Positions 58,901 through 64,000 of a DNA stretch of 64,000 nucleotides are shown here, in pieces (positions within the stretch are counted from its first letter, which is position 1; the number at the start of each line of letters is the position of its first letter). Below the pieces are notes generated by a model. It worked only from the letters and a program-made list of their open reading frames with translations. It was not told the origin of the DNA and did not search any database. The stretch comes from Sphingobacteriales bacterium (GTDB taxonomy: Bacteria; Bacteroidota; Bacteroidia; Chitinophagales; Chitinophagaceae). The stretch covers positions 1 through 64,000 of the forward strand of contig JACPUV010000008.1 in the NCBI GenBank assembly GCA_016192105.1. Reading direction: 5' to 3'. The position numbers and the translations under genes were made by a program.

Positions 58901-59521
58901 CGGGATGGTCAGCAGGTTCAGCAGGTGGACGCCGATGGATAATCCCATCATGAAGAAAAGGAATACGATCCAGCGGTCGCTTTTGAGGCGGGCATCCGGG
59001 TTATGGCCGGCATGTTCATCCGCATGTTCCCATTTCAGCATGGCCCAGAACACAAGCGCTGTGAAGAAGGAAGATAATGCGTACACTTCACCTTCCACCG
59101 CACTGAACCAGAATGAATCGCTGAATGTATAAGCGAGCCCGCCCAGGACACCGGCGGCCATTGTAGTAAAGATCTGCTGACCGCTCAGTTCTTCACCCAC
59201 GGTGACAAACATTTTACGGGCAAAATGCGTGATACTCCAGAAAAGAAAGAGAATGGTGCCGGCACTGGCCATGGCACTCATAAAGTTGACGGCGCTGGCG
59301 GCTGTCTGTGTATTATCTCCAAAGAGAATAATGAAAAAACGGCCCAGCAGCACAAACAACGGGGCACCGGGAGGGTGGGGCAATTGCATCTTGTCTGCAC
59401 TGGAAACAAATTCACCGCAATCCCATAGACTGCCCCTTGCTTCGCGGGTCAGGAAATAGGTACCAAGGGCAATAAGGAAAATAAGCCAGCCGGTAATGTT
59501 GTTGACTTTTCTGAAGTTCAT
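55997..59521 (-). CDS. DUF2723 membrane protein (glycosyltransferase-like, TMEM260 relatives)
   Basis: A protein of 1174 residues with about a dozen membrane helices in the first 750 residues and a large soluble C-terminal part (TPR-like helices near 1080-1150: GNLADAGKKEEAKQLIDKAE). The N-terminal loop GSLWDCGEFVSSADKMQLPH and PPGAPLFVLLGRFF is the DUF2723 hallmark; the human relative TMEM260 is a protein O-mannosyltransferase. A role in protein O-glycosylation at the membrane is inferred. ATG 59521 (MNFRKVNNITGW) is preferred to an upstream start. Confidence 0.85.
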   Translation of the reverse strand: MNFRKVNNITGWLIFLIALGTYFLTREARGSLWDCGEFVSSADKMQLPHPPGAPLFVLLGRFFIILFGDNTQTAASAVNFMSAMASAGTILFLFWSITHFARKMFVTVGEELSGQQIFTTMAAGVLGGLAYTFSDSFWFSAVEGEVYALSSFFTALVFWAMLKWEHADEHAGHNPDARLKSDRWIVFLFFMMGLSIGVHLLNLLTIPAIVMIYYYRRYEASTKGAILAFIMGCLITGLVQVAIIQYSMKAAGQFDVFFVNSLGMPFFSGFAIYFVLLAAVILWALSFKEKTVTHTKLIIWFVLFLFLSALPFVIVPGEGLKFLPFILLTGVAVGIGYFIKPSALRVIKLSLWCYTFMMLGYFMYFTAIIRSNANPSIDMNNVDNPINLVYYLSREQYGSAPLVYGPHFAASPQDDLVEGEPFIESEMKYVKGADKYIQIGKTREYNYKSDVKQLFPRVWDPSDDQGHAQAYAEWLGLGQDPQTGKYDAPSYGDNLEWFFSYQMSHMYWRYFMWNFSGKQNDIQGYGNKRDGNWITGVSFVDNKRLGDQSMLPDSIKNNKAHNQLYMLPFILGIIGCVYQFLHNRKDWIVTFLLFFFTGIAVVLYLNQPGNQPRERDYAYVGSFYAFAIWIGLAVVAFVKMAREKAEQLRFQNMLVYGSALSFLVTFMSCFPGSGDGALIASVFATLLYIAVTAGVTYLVRALSSGGTNERMLNISTSLLCIAVPVLMAQQVWDDHDRSNKTTAPAIAKAYLESCAPNAILFTFGDNDTYPLWYAQEVEGIRPDVRVINNSLLGIDWYINQLRYKVNESDSVNIIWNEGQIMGNNRNYVVYEPKPSIPQNVYYNLYSIMKDYVGSDDPGKMDNSRGEPLNTYPVFKVAVPVDRDLVLKNGTALPTDSILPEFRFELPKRALVKNDLIILNIIAANNWKRPIYFTSPMGELGFGPYYRKEGIAYRLVPVMPKFSQMNWMVDQSMRRNGLNGAQIRDVNPDTIYKNLMSKYEFGGANIKGVYFDEENRRHILNLRSIYGEAAGNLADAGKKEEAKQLIDKAEAGIRTDNLPYAMTSRYNGHNQTALIYLEACYKAGKTELAEKIRAEIKKDLEQQARYYNYIRENKPAFWGGFERTEAPINERLLLVLADIEAKYAPKTGNKPATTEGPSVIDNTARPNSNKPKDTN

Positions 59522-59674
59522 AAATACCTGATTTTGATAGTTTACTCTGGCCATGTCTGCAAATGGCACAGCGACAGCAAAAATAGGGTTTCAACCGTAG
59601 ATTTCAGTTCCGCCCTTCCGGTTTTAGTAATTTAGGAAAACTTTCGTAGTTTGAATGGCCGGGCGGATATATGC

Positions 59675-60484
59675 CTACCCGAAATGAACCCGTACGGTCT
59701 GGTAGGAGAGCTGGCTCTGCATCATTTTTTCAGAGAAGCCTTTTAAGCCGAAAAGACCTGCGGCATTGCCTTTATTGATGGCAATCTCAAGGTAACCGGC
59801 ACTGTTGAAGAGCGCGAGTTTCTCCCCTTCCGGCACATCGGCATAACTATCACTGATCCGGTCTATCACTTCATCTCTTTTAAATATGATCCTAAATGGC
59901 CTTCCGTTCCGTTGTTCTTCGAACTGTTCACGGGTGATATTGACGATTACATTTTCGAAACTGTCAATGAAAATGATCTGCCCTTCGATGGAATTATTAT
60001 CCAGCATGGGCCGCAGGTGTCTTTTCTCCAGGTAGCTGACATCCGGGACCCCGATGCGCTGGACCGGTTCGCCTTTTACCAGTTGGTTTACTGCATGGCC
60101 CATCACGGAACAGAGGTAAAGGGTATTCTTAGTCGCCGCTTTGTCCAATGGCAGACCGATGATCACTTCGGGAGTATCTTCCAGGATCATGGTCAGCAGC
60201 CCGTTGTCGGCACAGAGAAAATACTGTTGCTTGTGAAAGGCCAGCAGCAATTGTTCCGGTTTTTTTTCAAACAGGTTCACCAGGATCAGGTGATAACTGA
60301 AATCGGGAAACTGCCGGATAGCATTTCGGCATACATAGGCGGCCTGCGGGTAATTGAAGGGGGGAATGCTGTGTGAAATATCGATCAGCCGGAAATCCGG
60401 GTTGGTCTGCAACAGTTGTGCCTTGATTGCGCCTACGAGGTAATCGGGGCTGCCAATATCCGATGTCAGGGTTAGTAAAGGCAA
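59675..60484 (-). CDS. SAM hydrolase (DUF62 family)
   Basis: A 269-residue protein of the SAM hydroxide adenosyltransferase family, which splits S-adenosylmethionine to adenosine and methionine. LTLTSDIGSPDYLVGAIK at the start carries the catalytic Asp, DISHSIPPFNYPQAAYV near 35, FLCADNGLLTMIL near 88 and FIDSFENVIVNITREQF near 172. It is in the same superfamily as fluorinases, but the chlorinase/fluorinase insert is not seen. No ATG fits; the start is TTG at 60484. Confidence 0.9.
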   Translation of the reverse strand: MPLLTLTSDIGSPDYLVGAIKAQLLQTNPDFRLIDISHSIPPFNYPQAAYVCRNAIRQFPDFSYHLILVNLFEKKPEQLLLAFHKQQYFLCADNGLLTMILEDTPEVIIGLPLDKAATKNTLYLCSVMGHAVNQLVKGEPVQRIGVPDVSYLEKRHLRPMLDNNSIEGQIIFIDSFENVIVNITREQFEEQRNGRPFRIIFKRDEVIDRISDSYADVPEGEKLALFNSAGYLEIAINKGNAAGLFGLKGFSEKMMQSQLSYQTVRVHFG

Positions 60485-60514
60485 AACGGGGACAGGTTTA
60501 GGGATTCAGGTTGA

Positions 60515-61324
60515 CTATTTGATCAGTTTGCCGTCTTTAAAGAAAAATTTATAAACCATTTTATCGGCCAGTCCGGCCATGAATTTCTGCATGAATACGG
60601 TTCGTTTACCCGTGAACGTGAGTACCAGGGTCCTTTTCTTTTTCCGGATGGCGGTCAGGATATGCCCGGCACATTCCTCCGCCGGCATCATCTTGCTTTC
60701 ATCCATAGGTGTTTCGCCATGGGAATCCGCGTCTTTATTCAGGGCGGCATTGCGGATATTGGAAGTGGTGAAACCGGGGCAGACCCACATCACATGTACC
60801 CCGTCCTGCATCAGCTCGGTTTTAATGGATTCCAGCCAGCCCTGCAGGGCAAACTTACTCGCGGAGTACCCGCTGCGGCCGGGCAGTCCCCGGTAACCGG
60901 CAATGGAGGAGACCCCAACGATCGTCCCCTTTCGTTCGATGAGGGAGGCCAGGGCGTACCGGGTGCAATAGATCACGCCAAAATAATTTATATCCATTAC
61001 TTTTTTAAACACATCCGTGCCGGCATCTTTCAGCAGGGCCCGCATCGAAATACCGGCATTATTGATCAGCACGTCAATGCCGCCGAATATTTTGATAGTG
61101 GTTTCTATAAAGCGGCGGCAGTCGTTTTCAGTGCTCACATCAGCCACCATGGTATGAAGGGCGGCGGAAGGGTGCTGTGCCTGCAGTTGGTAGAGCTTAT
61201 CGTGATTGCGTCCGCAGGTCGCTACTTTGGCCCCCAAATCGAGCAATCTTTCAACGAGCGCCTTCCCGATACCGTCGGTACCCCCGGTAACAACGACAAC
61301 CTTATCTTTATAGTAAGTGGACAT
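60515..61324 (-). CDS. classical SDR-family oxidoreductase
   Basis: A 269-residue short-chain dehydrogenase with the cofactor motif VVVTGGTDGIGKAL near 9, NNAGISMRAL near 86, serine in VGVSSIAGYRG near 136 and the catalytic pair YSASKFALQ (Tyr-xxx-Lys) near 153. The C terminus is basic and hydrophobic (KRTVFMQKFMAGLADKMVYKFF, split: KRTVFMQKFMAGL, ADKMVYKFF), as in the DHRS7-like membrane-associated group. Substrate unknown. It is 30 bp upstream of the SAM hydrolase gene on the same strand. Confidence 0.92.
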   Translation of the reverse strand: MSTYYKDKVVVVTGGTDGIGKALVERLLDLGAKVATCGRNHDKLYQLQAQHPSAALHTMVADVSTENDCRRFIETTIKIFGGIDVLINNAGISMRALLKDAGTDVFKKVMDINYFGVIYCTRYALASLIERKGTIVGVSSIAGYRGLPGRSGYSASKFALQGWLESIKTELMQDGVHVMWVCPGFTTSNIRNAALNKDADSHGETPMDESKMMPAEECAGHILTAIRKKKRTLVLTFTGKRTVFMQKFMAGLADKMVYKFFFKDGKLIK

Positions 61325-61330
61325 ATGGAG

Positions 61331-61346
61331 TGTGGTTTATACCACA
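61331..61346. promoter_or_regulatory. 16-bp palindrome upstream of the SDR gene
   Basis: TGTGGT-TTAT-ACCACA, a perfect 6-bp inverted repeat with a 4-bp centre, 7 bp before the SDR start codon. It may be an operator; no regulator is next to it. Confidence 0.35.
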
Positions 61347-61360
61347 AACCTACTAAAAAA

Positions 61361-61395
61361 GTCGATAGTCAATAGTCAGTAGTTGATAGTAAATG
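61361..61395. repeat. heptamer array (GTCNATA type)
   Basis: Five 7-bp units GTCGATA, GTCAATA, GTCAGTA, GTTGATA, GTAAATG. A looser set in opposite orientation (CTATTCA, CTACTAC, TCCGCTA, ATTCACA) lies at about 61460-61487, so the region 61361-61487 could be one small element of about 127 bp. Confidence 0.75.
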
Positions 61396-61468
61396 CAGAA
61401 TCACTGCCGGGATTTCTGTTTTTAGTAGCGCGGTCTTCAATAATCTGTTTTAACATCGGCTATTCACT

Positions 61469-61585
61469 ACTACTCCGCTAATTCACATTTTCCGGTGTCT
61501 GGTTCCTGACGGTAACTCCAGGCAGATTATGCAGGGCTTTTTCAATCTGTGAGATCAGTATTTCAAACTCTGTTCCTTTATTCAT
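61469..61585 (-). pseudogene. 38-codon remnant, possibly a restriction-endonuclease-like N terminus
   Basis: A short frame (MNKGTEFEILISQIEKALHN and LPGVTVRNPDTGKCELAE) 37 bp downstream of hipA on the same strand. The layout GTEFE..I..IE..L and PDTGK recalls the N terminus of Mrr-like nucleases, where PDTGK is followed by a conserved basic-acidic stretch; here it ends abruptly at the edge of the repeat region 61361-61487. The family match is from memory of the motif and is uncertain; it could also be a short real gene. Confidence 0.35.
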
Positions 61586-61622
61586 TGTTGAGTTTATTAG
61601 AATTGCTTTTGCGGCAAGATAT

Positions 61623-62879
61623 TTATTCAAAGGCAATGGCCATCCTTTCAATTTCTCCCTTGGATATTTTCAGATTTGTTGCAATAGTACGCCAGCGGCT
61701 GATAGCAGTGGTTACCTGTTGGATTATTTCCCCGGCCCTGGTTTCTTTTAACCGGAAATAGGGCGCCACTGATAAAGCCAGTCCAAGATCCAGCGAATTG
61801 TCCGTTTCTGAAATATTCAGGCTAAGCTCTTTCCCATATTCATTGGGGTTTATATCATACGCGGGCGATAGGGTCCATCCATTGGGCTCCAGCAGAAATC
61901 CATGATTCCGCAAATGATCATCGGTGTTTTTAATCGCAATACTGAATACAATCCGCCTCCATAATTCTTCCAGGTCCCGCTCGACATGTACAGCATGCCT
62001 GCTGATAAACTCCATCAGCTCGAGGTAGCTGGCTGTTCCGGCTTCTCCATCCTGATGGTCCAGTAGGGTCATCGCAGAAGCAAAATGAATCCGCCCGCCA
62101 TCCGCGGTCCGGTCAAACCGCCTTGTCAGGAAGGTATGGTACTTGTTGTTAAACCGAAGCAGTTTGCCCTCGGCCATATTGATGCCGGCCCTGAGTCCCA
62201 GTTCCCTGGCGATCATTTCCCAGGCACCTGTATCTTTTTCATCCTGCTGGCTTGGAAATTTTGCAATCCAAAGTTGTTTTTTTGTATCCAGTACACTGGC
62301 TTTGGGCCGGGCACCACCCAATGAAGAGCCGGGTGCCACCAACATCCCAATCCATTTCAGATAATCCGGATCATCAGTATTGTCCTCCTCAAATTTGAGG
62401 CTGGCCTGCTCCAGTGCTGCAAGTGATGTCCATGGTGGTGTGGCCATGGATGTATTATCATTCAGGAAAGGCCCGTCAGGATCCGTTTTAAAGCGCAATG
62501 CGCCCATACGGTGACCGTCAAAGACACCTAACAGAAAATCAGACTCATGTAATTTTTTGACTGACCTTGCTTCCTGTTTGGCAATCAGCGCTTCTCTGCG
62601 TTGCATTAACACCCGGCCCCATCTGTCAGGACAGGAGTCCAGGAATATCCCAAAATTGGGTTTTTCATTTCTGGGGTAGAAGGTACCTGAGTAGAACTGC
62701 AGATCCGGGTCAATCAGCTGGGAGAATCCGGATTTTAACCACTCGTCCGCATACTGAAATGAGAATGACTCCTTACCCCTCGCCGGACTGACGGACAGCG
62801 TCCCCATAAGGGCCGGTCCGTTCAGACCCACCCAGTCAGCATACGTGTAAATCTCTTTTTTAATATTTCCGGTTCCCAT
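61623..62879 (-). CDS. hipA: HipA-family serine/threonine kinase toxin
   Basis: A 418-residue full-length HipA-like kinase. N-terminal subdomain (about 1-110), SSLGGARPKASV near 190 (phosphate-binding/regulatory loop), FLTRRFDRT near 250, the catalytic NTDDHLRNHGFL near 316 and the metal-binding LSPAYDINP near 337. HipA of E. coli phosphorylates glutamyl-tRNA synthetase and causes growth arrest; the target of this one is not known. Its start overlaps the stop of hipB by one base, giving the usual antitoxin-toxin order. Confidence 0.93.
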   Translation of the reverse strand: MGTGNIKKEIYTYADWVGLNGPALMGTLSVSPARGKESFSFQYADEWLKSGFSQLIDPDLQFYSGTFYPRNEKPNFGIFLDSCPDRWGRVLMQRREALIAKQEARSVKKLHESDFLLGVFDGHRMGALRFKTDPDGPFLNDNTSMATPPWTSLAALEQASLKFEEDNTDDPDYLKWIGMLVAPGSSLGGARPKASVLDTKKQLWIAKFPSQQDEKDTGAWEMIARELGLRAGINMAEGKLLRFNNKYHTFLTRRFDRTADGGRIHFASAMTLLDHQDGEAGTASYLELMEFISRHAVHVERDLEELWRRIVFSIAIKNTDDHLRNHGFLLEPNGWTLSPAYDINPNEYGKELSLNISETDNSLDLGLALSVAPYFRLKETRAGEIIQQVTTAISRWRTIATNLKISKGEIERMAIAFE

Positions 62880-63196
62880 TATTTTTTCTTTTTAGGCGCT
62901 CTCTCTTTTATGGTTAAATCAGCATCCTGTAACTTTCGGCCAAGGACATCATCTGCTGCTACTTTCAATAGATCTTTCTCCAGGTTCAGTATATAGAGTA
63001 CCTGTGCAAACACCCCTAAGGATACGCCCGGCGCCCCTTTTTCCAGCGATAACAATGTAGGCCGGCTGATCCCAGCCCTTTCAGCCACCTGCTCTGCACT
63101 CAGCTTTCTTCTTAACCTGGCAAGCCGGATATGCTCACCCAGTAAGGTCAGCACTTTAGTTACACTGGGCAGAACCGGGTTCTTTGTGTTTTTCAT
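62879..63196 (-). CDS. hipB: HipB-like XRE-family antitoxin
   Basis: A 105-residue protein with a Cro/C1-type helix-turn-helix at about 18-72 (EHIRLARLRRKLSAEQVAER and AGISRPTLLSLEKG) and a lysine-rich tail (ERAPKKKK). It is expected to neutralise HipA and repress the operon by binding the dyad that overlaps its own promoter. One-base overlap with hipA. Confidence 0.93.
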   Translation of the reverse strand: MKNTKNPVLPSVTKVLTLLGEHIRLARLRRKLSAEQVAERAGISRPTLLSLEKGAPGVSLGVFAQVLYILNLEKDLLKVAADDVLGRKLQDADLTIKERAPKKKK

Positions 63197-63253
63197 AATG
63201 ATAAATATATTTTACAAAAATAGCACTATTTGTTAAATATAATTTACATTATG
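63194..63253 (-). promoter_or_regulatory. hipBA promoter/operator dyad
   Basis: A large AT-rich inverted repeat from CATAATG (63194) to CATTATG (63253), centred on the perfect 14-bp palindrome AAATAGCACTATTT (63218-63231). A -7 box TATTTTTG on the minus strand (63215-63222) overlaps the centre, so a bound repressor would block the promoter. The start codon of hipB is part of the outer arm. Confidence 0.65.
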
Positions 63254-63559
63254 TTGTTGTTTCTCCTTGGGTGATCTAACTGATTATTACACAGTCAAAT
63301 GGACTGCTTAGTTACGTCAGTAACTACTTTTCCTAAAGGTATATACGCTGGAAAAAAGCAACGAAAAAGAGCTATACATAGATTGATCAGCTTACCTGTT
63401 TTCACGTTTCTATAACTGAGCTGACAGTATTGCGTTGTAAAAAACGAAAATGGAAGTACGGAGAAAATTGATTATATATTTGTAAGAGGAAATATAGACA
63501 GTAAAGAGAAGATAAAAAACGAAGCCAGTTAGCCGTTTGAATAGAGGAAAAAATAGAGT
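63254..63559. other. AT-rich spacer without a recognised gene
   Basis: About 300 bp between the hipBA operator and the tRNA-Lys terminator. Apart from a small dyad GTTAC-GTCA-GTAAC at 63311-63324 I see no gene, RNA or repeat. It is richer in A/T than the housekeeping regions, in keeping with an accessory patch beside a tRNA. Confidence 0.5.
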
Positions 63560-63589
63560 AAAAAAAAGGTCGCTGAAAATCAGCGACCT
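63560..63589 (-). terminator. intrinsic terminator after tRNA-Lys
   Basis: A perfect 10-bp stem (AGGTCGCTGA, 63567-63576, with 63580-63589) and a 3-nt loop; on the minus strand it is followed by a T8 run. Confidence 0.9.
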
Positions 63590-63602
63590 GAATTGAATTG
63601 TG

Positions 63603-63675
63603 TGATCCCGCTGGGACTCGAACCCAGGGCCCCAACATTAAAAGTGTTGTGCTCTACCAACTGAGCTACGAGATC
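63603..63675 (-). tRNA. tRNA-Lys (anticodon TTT)
   Basis: A 73-nt cloverleaf on the minus strand: acceptor GATCTCG/CGGGATC (one T-G pair), D arm GCTC..GAGC, anticodon stem CAACA/TGTTG with loop CTTTTAA (anticodon TTT), T arm CTGGG-TTCGAGT-CCCAG, discriminator A. CCA is not encoded. Confidence 0.94.
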
Positions 63676-63772
63676 AACCTTGTCCAACCCGGCAGGTACC
63701 GGAATTGGGAGTGCAAAAATACAGGCTACAGCCTTTTGTTCCAAAAGTTTTTCGATTAATTATCAACAGATT

Positions 63773-64000
63773 TTACTGGTCGGTGGACAGTTTTTTCCGG
63801 GTCAGGTCTTCAACGGGCTGGGTAGCTGCTTCTTTTTCTTGCTGCAGGTAGGCGACCAGTTTTTCAAACATCTCCCGGTACTGGTCCACTTTGCCGTGTT
63901 CGGTCTCTATGTTAATATAACGACGGCCATAATCCCCGCAGTAAACACTGAGGGAACCGTCTTTTTTGGCTTTTGCATTATCCTGCCAGATGGCATTGTA
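63773..64000 (-). CDS. C-terminal part of an unknown protein (cut by window edge)
   Basis: The last 75 codons of a minus-strand gene that begins beyond the window: DGSLSVYCGDYGRRYINIET, a helical stretch VDQYREMFEKLVAYLQQEKE and a polar tail ending KKLSTDQ. The frame is open to the window edge and codon use looks like its neighbours. I do not recognise a family. Confidence 0.6.
   Translation of the reverse strand, partial: YNAIWQDNAKAKKDGSLSVYCGDYGRRYINIETEHGKVDQYREMFEKLVAYLQQEKEAATQPVEDLTRKKLSTDQ

Noticed and set aside
59675..60484. Fluorinase or chlorinase
   Set aside because: Same superfamily, but the sequence follows the SAM hydrolase pattern and there is no halogenated-metabolite gene cluster around it.
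63402..63638. 78-codon minus-strand open frame
   Set aside because: Its first codons are the tRNA-Lys gene and its terminator; no family or start context.

Overview
The window reads as a stretch of Bacteroidota chromosome, most likely family Chitinophagaceae (inference). Reasons: TAnnTTTG promoter -7 boxes in front of many genes, almost no Shine-Dalgarno sequences, and typical family members such as a NamZ/DUF1343 hydrolase, a DUF2723 glycosyltransferase, SPFH, ExbB/ExbD, KdsA (LPS Kdo synthesis), DISM-type 7TM histidine kinase, MtaB, and the MoxR/VWA pair. Most of the window is ordinary, densely packed housekeeping sequence without prophage, IS element, rRNA or CRISPR.

Layout. 0-7.4 kb: end of a NarL-type histidine kinase with its response regulator, NamZ-like hydrolase, SlyD-type isomerase, peptidase T, SPFH protein, ExbB/ExbD pair. 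7.5-14.1 kb: lipoprotein, PrmC and RibD (divergent), YigZ, hydroxyacyl-CoA dehydrogenase, Mrp. 14.07-14.77 kb: a small cassette with a frameshifted four-helix-bundle gene between inverted short-repeat arrays. 14.8-21.6 kb: one long forward run (PaiB-like, GDPD, atypical SDR, kynureninase, PyrF, acyl-CoA dehydrogenase, AroK, DUF423). 21.6-29.2 kb: orphan 7TM histidine kinase, FtsK, LolA-like protein, KdsA, threonine-dehydrogenase-like epimerase. 29.2-31.7 kb: a tightly coupled lipoprotein/7TM/histidine kinase/receiver operon. 31.8-39.3 kb: acylphosphatase, MsrC, a large metalloprotease-propeller-barrel protein, PAP2, ValS, a receiver-only regulator. 39.6-45.9 kb: esterase, Aat-ClpS (N-degron pathway), VOC protein, two tRNA-Val, Tag, MtaB, PlsC. 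46-52.3 kb: PriA, a broken outer-membrane barrel gene, NAD-binding protein, GH13 amylase, MurB. 52.3-55.9 kb: MoxR ATPase and VWA protein, separated by a GxxExxY gene lying between inverted repeats and followed by a tandem duplication. 56-61.3 kb: DUF2723 membrane glycosyltransferase, SAM hydrolase, SDR. 61.4-63.7 kb: a small accessory patch with HipBA, a gene remnant and tRNA-Lys. The window ends inside an unknown gene.

The most unusual signal is non-coding. At least seven intergenic spots carry short arrays with a strict 7-bp period, each with a different heptamer but usually fitting a shared R-A-C-N4 pattern on one strand. Two small orphan genes (four-helix bundle and GxxExxY) are bracketed by such short repeats in opposite orientation, which looks like a family of small non-autonomous mobile cassettes. 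A second pattern is that about eight genes have their -7 box ending only 3-8 nt before the start codon, which predicts leaderless mRNAs.
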